DNA from: Pomacea canaliculata
Lineage: Eukaryota; Mollusca; Gastropoda; Architaenioglossa; Ampullariidae
Assembly (NCBI RefSeq): GCF_003073045.1
Contig: NC_037593.1
Coordinates: 20,205,027-20,269,026 of the forward strand
DNA: 64,000 nucleotides
Reading direction: 5' to 3'
A program made the translations under genes and the position numbers. Shown one piece after another: positions 33,917 through 48,100 of the stretch. A model generated the notes under the pieces. It did not search any database and had not been told where the DNA came from. It was given only the letters and a program-made list of their open reading frames with translations. Each line of letters begins with the position of its first letter. The first letter of the stretch is position 1.

Positions 33917-36020
33917 TTGTGAGCAAGCTCATGTCGCTTTACAAATTATATTAATCATAGCAATAATAATAGGGAGAAATTGAAGAAGCCAACAAAGACG
34001 ACAGGAAAGAAAAAAGAATAAAGTCTAGAACGGGGGGTAAAACAATGTAGTGCTATCTGATTAACAACGAATACAGTTCTCCATTATCCAATAAGTCTAT
34101 GAAATTAATGTTAAATGCATAAATTATGGAAAAGAAGTCCTGGAGAAAAAGGAGAACCAGATTTGTCTGTGCATTTGCTTTGGATTATTTTGAAACTGAT
34201 TGTCCTCGCAGAGGGTCCGGAGGAAAAAATTCAGTGCAATGACTGGAACAGATGGCCGATTCGACATTGGAAATAGATTTGTTCGCTAGTTTTGCCATTG
34301 TAAACACACCACAGAGGCAAGGCAAGGTCGTGGTGTGGCTTCCTGTTGACGTCATTGTAATGTGGCTTCCGGTTGACGTCAAACATGTGTATGACATCAC
34401 TCGTTACTTACTCTACCTGAGAGCGGGATGTAAACATAACTGGCGTTTCTGTTTGACGGGCAGAATCCAAGTATAGACAAGTCTCAACAAGGAACGAAAG
34501 TAAACTCGAGACAAAAGCGAGACGGAATACAAAGGAAAAAGATCGACAACCACAACGCAAAACGGAGCAATCTGAGGATGGTGTTTGGCCTCCATCTCCT
34601 AGCTCTTATGAAAGAGCTGCTTCTGCCCTACGTTCGGTCATTGTTAGCCCAGCTCCGACAAACACCTTCTTCGTCCTTTAAGGATTCACGCGGGGGTGGG
34701 GACACCTGGAAAGTTCCTCCTACTCCAATGGAGACGGCAGACTGTTCGGGGGACGCTTATTAAGAGCGTCAGCCCTCAGATCAGAGCTGTGGCCTTCTCC
34801 TCCTAAGATCTGTTTGGCGTTTACTTTGCTCAGTGGAAGTGCTGGTTTTCTCGTTGACATAACTACGCTCGGCCTTTGGAGGTTTCTTTGGACCAGCGGT
34901 GGTTGTACACTTTCCTGTAATAGTAGAGATTTTTTTAACGTGCCTACAACCTATATGTTACGCCATCATCTGCATTACCATACTCTTTTGTGACATTCTG
35001 TTACCAGCTTGCTTTCTGGACGATCATCGTTGAAATCCACCAGCTCAGCTCGATCTCAAAGTTATCAGCGACGAATGAGCACGCGCAAGTACAACTCAGC
35101 TTAAATGATATCCATGGGCAGGCGACACCACTTTCTCTCTTTCACACACCTGAATTTTTCTTTTACTCGAACTGATGAACTGGATTGTTTGGAGTGTGGT
35201 TCTCAACAAGTCATTTCAAGTTACCAGCCTGTCTTTCAGCAAAACTCATCGTAGACTTGCTTTCGATCACGAAGATGTCGAGTAAGTGATGCGGTGACTG
35301 AATTTTCTGGCATCTTCCGTTGTTCCCACCCTTCACAGGGTGACAGAGCGGCCTAAAGTCGTACTGGCTGGCGTGAATTAAGCAGCCGCCATTAGATTGT
35401 ACAAGCAGTTTAGTTATTCCATATCCTCGCTATGCAAATCGAATCCTTGTGAGTTGAAATTGGCTTCATCTGCCCTTCCATGCCACGCGCAGACTGATGC
35501 CTAAAGTTTCCAAATGAACTAATTAATCTTATCAACTTTCAGACGCAGATACGACAGTGTCAATCCTGATAAACGCCCTGTAAAAATGATCTGGGTTGTG
35601 GTACAACTTTAATTCATTACTAGCTTTATTTTTTAATCTGTTCTTTATTAGTATTACTGATAGATATATTTGCAGACATTTGTTAAAGGTTTTATTTTAA
35701 ACTTGACTGACTACCTGTCAAACGCCATCAAATCAATAAATGCAAAGTACTAATTTTTTAAAGTTAGTTCTTTACCTGAAATCATGACTCTTGCTTGGAC
35801 TGTAAGCATCAATTTAAGATATTTTTTAATTTGTCTTACACACGGGCACACGATTTTATGTTCTGTGTGATTATAAAACTACATGTTTCAAACCTTTGTC
35901 AACAAGATCGAGTTTTGAATTTTCCAGAACTAATTTACTAAAACAGGCCTTCTATATCTCCATGCATCAATATTACTGTACATCTTTTTGCCACAAATAA
36001 CCAAAAATACACAATAAACA
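33917..36020. other. Array end and intergenic DNA, no gene seen
   Basis: The first 50 bases still match the array tail. A direct repeat of about 25 bases (GTGGCTTCC, then TGTTGACGTCA or GGTTGACGTCA) lies at 34335-34382, giving two CRE-like TGACGTCA-type sites. Several ORFs of 60-74 codons here have no recognisable features and I do not treat them as genes. Confidence 0.4.
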
Positions 36021-39000
36021 TAGTGACCACAGACACACTTTATTGCAATTATCAAGATTTTTTTGTCAGGACGGACAAAGTGTGAATTAAAATCCGTTTT
36101 GCCATTTCATTCTACTGACACTGCATTTGATCAAGAAAGAGCTGCACCTAAGACATTCAACAGAAAAACAAAGGTCTCCCCCCTGTAAAAAAAACTTCAT
36201 ATTATCTATAATGGCACACTGTATCATAAAAACAAGAATGTGATACATATTCAAAAATAATACAAATATCACGGCATAGAAAAATACTGAAAGAATTTTA
36301 ACAAGTTTGGATCCTCTCTGAAGAGAGTGTCCTGGCTTATGTTCTAGGCGATACTGTTAGTAAGAAAAGATTTGATTAAGAGCAGGCATTTGCAGACATA
36401 TCCATATTCTATGAAGCACCATTATATGTCAATCTGTGCACTGATTAATAGCTTAATATACAAACTTATTCTATTTTTACCCCCATCAGCCCAACACAGG
36501 AACAGATTACAGTGAATTTAAAAGAAAACTATGCATGAAAAATCTGCATAGTACAATAAGCAGATGGTGACTGTGTGTTTGTAAGGAAGAAAATAGGAAG
36601 TCTAATGTGTTGCCCTGACTGGTTCCTCTTAATTACTTTATGGTCAATGCTTCAAATCTGATGAGATCTCAAACTTTGGCTATTGTCATTTCTCATCCAA
36701 TAGCACCCTTGCACGAAGATAGTGGGTGAAATTTAAAAGCACAATATATAGCTCTTGACTATCCATGCATCAGAACTAAAGCATCATCATGCGTTCATCA
36801 TCAAGAGTTCTTTTTCAAATTTGTTTGTAAGTGCTCTGATGACTGCTTATTTCAGAAGTACAATAAATTATAAGAAATTATTTTAAAAAGTGAAATTGTG
36901 AAGAGCCAACTACAAGCATGGCATTACAGAGAAAACACTGGCTAATGCAGAACTGCTTACAAAATCTGATTATATTCTTAACTGCTTAAATGTGTTGCAA
37001 ATAAAGTCTTTGAAATGCTGACCTGTTAAACATATGCAAAACATTCATTAAAAAAAAAATTAAACCAAAATATTTCTTAGCATTTCTCATTTTAAAAAAT
37101 CATTTGCTGCATTAACTGGTACTGCACCTATTATTTAAGGTGCATTTATTTAAGTGTTCATAATTATATCTCTCTTAACCGATATAACAGTGCTAAATAT
37201 TTATTGTATGTCTATAAATGGAAATAATGTAAGTAAGCCTTTTTTTGAATACTTCCATTAATTTCACACATTCACTATTTAACAATGCATTTGCAAACAG
37301 CGTATATACAACCTATCTTTTGTCATGTGGCATAAAAAAATCCAAAACCCTGGGTCTACAGTACATAATCACAGCAAGACCCTGGTTACTTTCTAACATT
37401 CATGACAATTCTATGGATTTGGCACATAAGTCTCCACAATAACCTTTTTTATAGTTATATCATGTGAGTTACCCTTTCAAACACTAGATGGCATCTGTCA
37501 TCTGTACTAAAAGGAGCAAGTGACAGGAACTAAGCAATTACCAAACATACTTTGCATGTCCTGTACAATAAGGTGACAAGTGTTGTGATCATATTCGTAG
37601 ACAAATTTCCCACACCTCTTACAGCAGGCTAACCACCATCATTAAAAAATGCCAAAGACTATTGATGACATAACGCATAACACAGACTCATGGACTGAAA
37701 ATAACCTATCAAATCCAAGCTGGCTTTCCCACGTGTTTTTTAAAAATGAAAACCGGGACTCATAATCTAGTCTATGATATTAAAATCACCCATCATAACA
37801 ATACAGAAAAAAAAACAACCCCAAACCATTCTCTTTCTCCATTTTTATGGGTTTTATGTTCTCCTCATTGCAAAAACATGGTGCACATGGCAAAGGCAGC
37901 TGTTTCAGATGACTCAACCAGTTGTTGTTGATCTAAGCACAATCATGACATCTGGCACAAAATCATGCATACTGCTAGCAAGTTGTGGATAAAAGTAGCA
38001 CAAATATATTTTCACATTGATCCAATTCTTTTGCAAGTAAAACCTTGCTTACAGGGTTTTAAGGCTGCTTTAATCAGAAAAGAACAAGTTTTAGTAAATT
38101 ACAATTAAGATGACTCATACAATTGCATACGAGTAGTCACTAACCATTCTGACTTAATTACCCATTTCTTTTTCAAATGTTTGGAGAATTTCACAGGGGT
38201 AGATTAATAGTCCACACTACACCATACCAGCTAGACATTGGGATATAGCATCCATCTTATAATGTATTCATAGTATTTTATGCAAAATATCATATATGCA
38301 CATTTAAAAACCACTACTGCATGTTTATGTCTTGATTTCACATCTGAATAACATAGCATTCAACATCAATTTAAAAAAAACTAAGACCTGCATGTTTGTT
38401 GTCATGTAACATTGAGCTTTCTTTCTAGGGATATTGCATTTACAGCAAAACCTTCAAGCTGAAACAAACCCACCAATTTCAATTCTTTTTACCCAAAAGA
38501 GAAGAAAGAAAATAATTAAATAACAAAGTTAAAAAGAATATGCGCCTAAAGAAAAAAGACTTATGAACCATAAGCACCAAAACAAAACAAAAAAATGTCA
38601 AATAAATTTTAAAATCTGCCCTTTTGGTTAGTAAAATGTAGTAAAACTAACTGCTATTAGTCACACTCGCCTTCAGACTATCATAGATGCAGGCAATTTC
38701 AAGCTGAAAATCTTGAAACATATATAATATACAGCAGAAATTGTTTACACGATAGGGAATTAATTCTGCCAAACCCTTAGCAGCTGACTTAATAGCAGTT
38801 TTAAAAAGCAAGGTCTGATTTTGTTACACAAAGGGCTGGAGATAAAAAGCAGAGGGTACATTTTGCAGACTTCCTCCAGGTGAAGTCCAAAATTATACAT
38901 TAGCTGTTACCATAATCAAAATTAGCAACAAGACAGAATGAAGGATAAATATGCTGGACAAAACAATGAACATATCAATTCTATGTAAGCACTAACTACC

Positions 39001-42000
39001 TGTAAACAAAGTCATTAATTACTTGTTAATACATATAACACTACAGCATTTCCCAAATGGACCCACTCTTAGGACACTACTCATTTTGACTCCAAGAAGT
39101 GGATGTACCAATGCTATGCTACTGTTTATGGTGAAAATAAGCACTAATTCATAAACATATGATTCATAATTAAGAGTTCGATTTCACTATTTGTATAATC
39201 CACATCCACCGGTAAAAGAGTACTATTTCAATATGTATTGTATACATGCCAATCAATAATATCAAAAGAAGTAAATAATTATAGCTTACTATCTTAAAAT
39301 TTCAACTATTAAAAAAAATGGCAAAAGGATTTTAGAAATAACTTTTCATGATTTATTATGCTGCTGTCAATAAGGTTTGTAATAAAGAAATTTATCAAAA
39401 AAATGTCATGTAAAAACAAATGGCTTTGTTATACAAGCAATGTTAGTGACTAACACTGTCTCATAAACAAGTTTTGTTAGCACATACACTTCCACAAGCA
39501 AAAAGGCACACCCATGTGTGTACAATGATGTGTGGGTGCATGATCATGTAGGTAGTGCAAACAAAAACAATTACAGCATATTTCATGAGGTAAAAAAAAA
39601 ATCCGGTTTGTTATACTTGTGAGAATAAAAAAAGAACAAAAAAAAAAAAAAATTATCACTGTAATCTAAGTAGCAATGCACCCAAACAACAGTTTGCAAC
39701 AGTAAAAAGCATTATTTTACAACCCAAGCTTTTAATTACCATGATACAAAAGCAAAAAACAGTTAAAATTTATTAACATGCATTTTGTGACTGATCGCAT
39801 AAAATGGCAAACATAATTTGTAAACATGATTTGTAAACAAGCATACCAACAGTTCCAAGCCATATACATACACTGCTTTAGATCATTTAAATTGCTGGGA
39901 ATGAATATTCAATGTTTGCTCACAATACATTAATAATCTTGTGAGGCATGTTCTTTAACAATCTCTTTGAATTATTGAATGCCTATGAATTAAGAAAACA
40001 CTGACTATAGTTATAGTTCGTAGTACTAATTTACTGCTTCCGTTAATCATTAGTATGTTTACCCTGCTAAAAGTCTACTATCATTTAAAATATTTTTTCA
40101 GTCCACACTTCTGAGCTATATATTTAGACATACCCTTTGCCAGCCTGATTCCAATGATCTGACTTGTAATATTCCACAAATTGTGCTATGCTGAGATTCT
40201 ATTCAAAGAAATATTTTACCTTTTAAGTTGTTTCTTATGAACTCTTAAATTCCAATGCTCAGCGTAAAACTGGTGAGATTGATTGTGTGATGACAATACT
40301 GAGGAGACATTACACATATCTGATCTTGATGGGAATGACAAAAGTATGATAAAGCTGGCTATGGAATAGGCAAAGCAGCATGACAGTTCCAGAAAATGTG
40401 AGAAACCCTTGGTTTTTTAATCAATGGAGCATCATGGATTCTCTGGATGATGGGTTACTGAATAATAATTTCTTATCTTTTGCAAAGGCTGGGCATTTGC
40501 ACTTGGGACTAGAAGATAAACAATAATAACACTGCCTTGTTCTTTCTAATGGATATCTCACCTTGATTAAAAAAACAATACTGGCAATTTTTTAGTTGCA
40601 ATGCAACTTAGGGCTTAATGGGAGAAATATAAAACTTAGAATAGGAGGAATATAAAAATTAACAAAGGAAACAAAATAAGATAGAGGAAAACCTGGATAA
40701 TGGATGAAATTATTCACATTTGAAGAACAGGTCACAACCAGTTAGAAGACTGGCGGCATTGCATTTCACTAGAATGACTGAGCAAGACAAATACAATCAC
40801 AACTGGACACATATATCAAACAGCCACAGTTTTTGGTAGATGAGTAAGAATGGCACGCAAATTTAATTATATTCCAAATGGTCATCTTAGCATCAGGAAA
40901 CCGAAATGAGGTACGGTAGCAAGTCTGAGGTTACAAAATACTCACGAAGAAATGATACTGATGCTATCTCTACTTTGTACACAGCAATCATAACCAATAC
41001 GTTCAGTCATTATTATGGTAAGAAACTGTGACCAAACACACAATTCATTTGTAATGATTGGAATAAGCACTTTGCATACTTGGTGATCCATATCACAAAT
41101 TCACAAATGTGCATACAAGAATAGCACACAGGTTACACAGATAATTCATTAGTGTTGCTTTTCTGCATCAATATGCAGAACTAGTTTCCTTCCAAAAAAT
41201 GTCAGTAAAAATACATGTATGCTGCTTATTCTAAAGATCCTAGTTTAAAAAAAAAAAAAAGCAAAGTCTGCTTTAAACTGCATATAATTGCTATACTCCT
41301 GATTATTCAACATTTAATAGATCCTACACCCTATCTAGTTGAGACCTAGTAAAGACGGGTTAGTTTTCACCTTTCATTCATTAGGGGTTTTATAATATGC
41401 ACTTAACCACAAACACACTGGCACCTGCATACTTGGTCCACATTTATAAGTGTGACTAATGCACATACAGTGTAAGCTCGGAGAAGGTAAGATTGTATCA
41501 ATAATAAAGTAAATTAGATTAATTCAAGCTATAAATCTGAGGTACGCTATTATTGATACATAACATCTGTTTCTCTCAGTTTCCCTCTCAATCAAGATAA
41601 TTCTTAACATGACATTATGATAAAGAGATGACACAGATGAGGCACTCGTATATTAACAATCATCAACCAAGTACTGGATACATCTAGACTTGAAGTACAT
41701 TTGTATACACGCTCTCTTAGTGTTTCTCTTAAACCTGGTTATCACTTCTTAAGATGGGTGCTAAAGAGTTTGCATAATTATGACAATAGTTCATTCTATT
41801 TTTCGCTCCAAAAGACTGACAAAAATATCACTCCTTTATTTCAGTTTTGTCTGCTCTGTATTCAAAAAGCAAAGTTTCAGTTGTCACAAATTTAGAGAAT
41901 TAGAAACTCTGTCCTTTCTGAGCACAGCTAAAGACCATATAATAGAAACTTATTTGTAGGTTGAATATATGTTGAAAAAGTCTTTAAAAAAGTGTCATGC

Positions 42001-42170
42001 TGATAAATAATCGCAAGATATGAATTGTAGAAAGTCATTAAGGTCATAAATTCCAACACAGTCTCACTGTTCACTGTTGATCTTGATAACTGAAGAAAAG
42101 AGGTAAAAACCAAAGTTCTTTTTCAATTTAAGAACAATAAGAATGATTAAAAAAAACAGCAAACACAGAC
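36021..42170 (-). other. Probable long 3' UTR of ASPH, or 3' UTR plus intergenic DNA
   Basis: More than 6 kb directly after the ASPH stop codon has no exon, transposon end or long ORF on either strand. The base composition is even and AT-rich. A minus-strand AATAAA (TTTATT at about 36038) near the far end could be the poly(A) signal. Shorter UTR forms are equally possible, because TTTATT occurs many times. Confidence 0.35.
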
Positions 42171-45100
42171 CTATATTGGAGACAGTTGACGTCTTTGAGC
42201 TTCAGTCAACTCAGGGTGCCAGAAGTCGACAATTAGTACTAGTCTCAAGGAGCTGCCATCATGCCAAACTTCATGCTCAAATGAGTCATCAAAAATGATA
42301 AACTCGCCTTCTTTCCATGTCCTGCCAATAAAAGTTCAGCACAAAGTTTGTCTCAGTAGACTGTTAGATGAAAGCTGGATTTTGTGTATTTAGTGGGTCC
42401 AATTACCTTCCCCTCTTCTCACTTTCTCTCTGCCCCTCATACACACACGCACACACAGACATGATCATACTTACAAACTCAAATGCGCATGTGTGTACAT
42501 GTATGTATATATTTATATGTACAGAAGCCAAAAGAAAATAGCATACCTAGTTTCATTAACAACTCGTATCTTTGGTCCCTCTGGCACCACAAGACCAAGA
42601 TGAGCCCGTATACGGCAGTTGGTTGGCCCACAATGAGGCCAGACATGTACACCAGGATTCATTACGGAAAACTTTACCTGATAAAATATCAAACAATGCT
42701 TAACTAATCATCTACATATGCTACAGATAACAGGTTCCTACCAAAAGCAGTCAGAATTGTATTGAATCATGAATGAGAAATCTGCGTCTGACAATACTTT
42801 TTAAATATTTTGGTACAAGATGAATGTGTTAATTCCCCAAATTCTTTCCATTTGTACACAGATGAGCATGCTGATGACTAAAACTCTGCATTCCTGATGG
42901 TAGGGGATTATTGGTTTAGATTTTGGGAATTAACAACTTCCTTTGACAAACAGCTCTTATGACTGTTTATTCTCGTATTTTAGCTAAATTAGAGAAGCCT
43001 CAAGAAAATATCTGCAAGAAAAATGTTAATTGGTCTATAAATAACTGTTCTTTTAATTGAACTTATTTACAAACCTGTCCTCGTCGACAGTTTTTGGCGT
43101 CATCTATCTGTTCAATGAGGGCACATGTTTTTGGAACTCTCTCACAGACCTTTCTGTTCATGCGTCCTAAAACAGTAACATGATTTAAATTTAAGTTACC
43201 ATATGTATAAAAACTCAAACTATTGTGTAAGATGCTAACAAGAATCATTTAGAAGAACATGCATTGTGCATTGCTGTCAATGGCTGATTTGTCTTTAAAA
43301 ATAAATAGCTCTTTTTCCTTCAATCAACTGACATAATTGTTTATTTTACAAAGCTGTAGCCATTCAGAGCATTCATGTAAAATATCATATTTTGGATTTG
43401 ATAGTGTACAGGCCTGTTGATCCTGTCACTTAAATGTTTACCATTTAACACATTCTTCTATCAGATCATTATTTTGTTCCATCTAGTAGCCAGACACCCA
43501 GCACATACACCAGTGTTTTGTACTAAGTACTATCTACAAAATGTGGACATTTCTGAGATGATTTGCAGGCTAAGCCATCCCTACGTTCCTTGACCTCTGC
43601 TGATAAACTGTGGATGTTCTTTGCTCCATACTGAAAGCCCATGTCCCTGATGTGCCTGATCAATTAACTCTCTTCTATACAATGTTTGTTATTCAAACTC
43701 AAAAGCAGCATTTAAATACTTGTTAAAACTCTATCTGCTTAAAAATACTGTGCTTGAAATTTTTATCATTTTACAAGTATTATGCATCCAAGCCATTTAT
43801 TTTAGATGTTATTTTTAATTAGACAAATGTATTTTAATACTTTTCCTTTATTTGTATTTTGTATATACTTTTTTAAATCTGCTGATTACACGTTTTGATG
43901 GCTGAGTGTGTTTTGTGCACCGCGGCATGTTGTTATCTGGTGTTTTTTCATACTTCATTTTCATTTATTCTTATAATTGTTGGTCAACACAGAGAGTGCA
44001 ACCTGTTTTGGTTGACGCTGCATAATACAAATATTAAATTAAAATCAATGAAATACAGTCTTTACCTTGCTGGAACATGGTCAACTGCTTCCATTCTCCA
44101 GTCTCCCGCAGATTCTCATCCTCAGGACGAAAGGAACCAGTTTTATCATCAAGTTGTTGTAATCCCTCATCACGAATTATTTTCCAATTGTCCTGTAGAA
44201 GCTGAAACACCAGCAGTGCTGACTTAACTTCAGTGTGAGTAAAAATTATTTAACAACTAAACAGAAAAAAAAGAGTGGGAGGTGGAATGTCACTGCCAGT
44301 GACATATTTTAATGCAGACCTGAGGTACATATTTAAAGTGTTAAACTATTCTATATTTGTCATCTCAAAGTCCATTAGGACTGGCTATGAATCAAAACGG
44401 ATAAGAAAAATAGTACCTAGATTATATAGCCAAAGGAGAACAAACTCTGCTGGAAGAAACAGTACTGATTCCATCAACTTTTTCAGTAACTTTATAGCCT
44501 CTAAAGATTTGAAAACTGAGTGGCATTTCAGTAAAACGATAAATGTTATAAATAAATGTTCTCAACAGCAGCTTTACACAATCAATGGACTGACCAGAAA
44601 GTTAACTAACGATATTATGCTGCTGATAAAGATTAAGGAAATAAAACAAGGTTAGATTTTATGAGATATAAGCTCCATTAAACAAAACACTGCAGTAAAT
44701 AAAATGAGTTATGACTGTTCATAATTTGGATTAGTGATAAACTTCCTAAAAACTCTATGTAAACAAACACATAGTCATATACGTTATGACTTTGTCCTTC
44801 CAAGCAGGTATACAAAATTTTGTTTAAAAGCACAAAGTGAAAACACAAAACATCTTAAAATGTTAAGTTTATCTGGTTTGGTATTTAAAAAATGTTAAGT
44901 TTACTAATATGCAAAACATTCAATAAAATGGTCACATATAATTTGAAAGAAGTCTTTCAACTCAGGTTGAATGCAGGATACGTGCACAACTGCTATTTAA
45001 TTTTACTTATAGTTATGCCTAAAACTGTGTACCACATAATTAAATGACATTTCAGCTCTAAAACTGAAAAGATCCAAAATGTATTACAGTCAAATCTCCC

Positions 45101-48100
45101 TACTATGTCACCTACCGGGACCGAGCAAAAGTGGCATAGTAGCGAGAGTGGCATAGTAGAGAGGGTTCGTAAAAACGGCTTTATTTGCTCAAGTTACCCG
45201 TCAGTCCAAAGCAGGGGTGGGCAATTAATTTTCCCAAGGGGCCGCATGAGAAATTGGGATGGTTTTAGAGGGCCGGACTAATATAGTTAACTCAGTTTTA
45301 CCTAATACTGTATGTATAGTATATATACTGGCGGGCGGGCCGGTCAGAGACAGGAGGCCTTTGCCCAGGTCTGGTCCAAACCTCTCAAGAATCGTCGGCT
45401 TCGCTAGCTGTCTCCTCTCATTCTCCCCCTCACCTCTTCATCCTCCACCCCTCCCAACCACATCCGCGCACCTGCATCCTGTCGCTAGTCGACTCCCTCA
45501 CACCTTCCCTCTGTCACGTGGCTGTCACAACACATTGCCAGCCTCCACCCTCCCTGCGTGCGTGCCCACCTAACTGCGATGTCCCACACTACCATACAGT
45601 ATAGTAATCGAGCACTGTGCGGAATTTCACAACTTGTGTCTTTTAACAGTCACAAAAAAAGTGGCATAGTAGCGAGAGTCTGGGGTGGCATAGTAAATTT
45701 TTTTTTACATTGAATTTATAGTCGGGACCGAGCAAAAGTGGCATAATACCGAGAGTGGCATAGTAGCGGGGTGGCATAGTAGGGAGATTTGACTGTATCT
45801 GCTGGAAACCATAAGCATTTGAACACACCTTCAGTTGTCTCTGGTAGCCTGTCTGTTCTGGAGTCCACCAGGGCCTGCCAGTCAGGTTGTTTACATTGTA
45901 AAGGGAGCGCTGGTCTGCTGACAAAAACACACCTATCTCAGCCCCTTTAAGATAGATCTTCCGGGCCTGCAAAAAAGTATTAAAACCATTGCTCTTAATA
46001 AATTCTTGTATCAAGCACAAGCCTGGTTAAATTCATCAGTTGTTCATGTCTGGCATATGTTTTAGATCAGTAATTGGACTGAAGTGTATGGTATAGTGTG
46101 TTTTTGTAAGACAGAGACATTGACTGACTGTTTTATTTAAAGGGACTGCCCCATAGAGAGAGCAACAATACAATTTAATATTTATTTAATATAAAAGTTT
46201 GAATACAATTACTGCTGTCAGTACAATGAGATTAATTTTCCACTGTAGACTTTCTAAACTGAAATGTATAAAAAAGATACAATGCCAAATTCTTTACAAT
46301 CATTTCCTTGGTTGAAGCCAATAGCGAAATCATTTTAAAAGTGTTTGGATTTAATATTTTCTTTGTATGAAAATATTCATCCTCATCAAATAAAATAGAC
46401 CTTACAAATCTATTGATAAAAAATCTTTTGTTGAGGAGAACAAATTGCTCCAGAAAAGCTAAAATGGATAAATACAACCTGTACTTACTTAAATATGGTA
46501 AGCATATAATAAATAAAAAAACTGATAAAGATAAAACAGCCCTACCTCATTATTACGTCCCAGCCTTTGCAATCCATCTCCTAGATGAAAATAAAAGCGC
46601 CCATCTTGGGTACCTGGCTCATTTGTTTCAATACCCTGTTGAAGGTATTCAACACCAACTGCAGGATTGTTCTCATAAGACTTAATGATGAACCCCAGAT
46701 GAACTTTAGCAAAGCCATCATTTGGATGAGTCTGCAGAATCTGTGTGATAACAGAACAACAGCAAAATTGCAATTAGACCCTGTCAAGAATAGAAACATT
46801 CACAACTAACGATTTTTATATTTTTGATGTCTATGATCATAAATTTCAGAATTTTCTTACGCAGCCAGAACCCAGTCCATGAATATTAGATTCTAACCAG
46901 AACATACTGTTTCTAAAATTTGTTGGAGTGCAACAAGATGCTTTAACTAACCATCACAGTGGTTACAAAAGCAAACTTTATAAGCAAAACTCCTATCCTT
47001 TATGAATGCACGTGAAAAAACACACCCGTACTCTCTTTCTCACACTCAGAATGTTACAGTACGTTCTCATACAAACTGACAAATCACTTAAAACTCCATT
47101 TTGCAGGTGTTCATAAGTTCTACCTGTTCAAAGACTTGCTTGGCTTCACTGTTTTTGCCAATCATCAGGAAGCTCACGCCCAGTTCATGGTGAAGCACAA
47201 TATCATCAGGAAATATGTCAACCAACATTTTCATGGTTTGCATAGATTTACTTCCCCAACCTGTCCAACAAAAAGTTGTACCTACAACCATTATTGTATA
47301 AACATAGTCATAAGCAAGCTTAACAGGTTTTGTCGTCACAAAAGAAGTACTATCTGTTAAGTACTATGAAACTGCCAAATACAATTAAAACCTTGAAGCA
47401 ATAAAAATGTGATGCGGAACAGCCACAACTGGTCCCTACTACACCACCTGGTCTTCAGAGCTCTCTTGAGGATTTTCGGGGTATTTTAGCTGTGTATGTT
47501 TCATATGTTGTTCACAAGATGATGCAACTCCATTTCATTTAAGTAAACTGTTTAAAACACTGGTTCTGGCTAATGGGCCCTTCGATCCCTGTTCACTGAC
47601 ATCATAGCAGCCAATATTAAGAAAAACACAAGTTTTGAATGGTTCTAACTGGAAAATATATATGACTACTTAATTATTTAAAAGGATGCTCAGTTGTACA
47701 GACCGCGGAACTGCTGTCGACTGGCTAGTCGGCGGCCTGCTTGTTTTAACAGTTCTGCTGGTATTGTGACTTCTGTTCTAGATGATACAAGATGATCATA
47801 CACCATGATGCTCTGCTCCAGTAACTCATTACTACGTTTCTGTTCAGCCATTTTGTCCAAAGTGTCTGCTTTTCCAAGAAGTGCTCGTGGACTGGAGTTG
47901 TGCTTGTGCAAAATTTCATCATATGCCGCCAGGGCTTCGTCAAGCTTATTCTACAATAAAAGGATGTTTGTGAGTTCCAGAAAAATATCTGAGATTATGA
48001 AAATAATCAGAATTTTTAAAAGGGACTTTAAGATTTTAAAATAAGATATTTGCAAATATTCACACTGATACCTGAGGCTTCCAGGAAGAATCTACTTGAC

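Noticed and set aside
45259-45573. 104-codon ORF in the ASPH intron
   Set aside because: It lies across the nested hAT-like end and pogo-like element, on the strand opposite to ASPH, with low-complexity Pro/Ser content.
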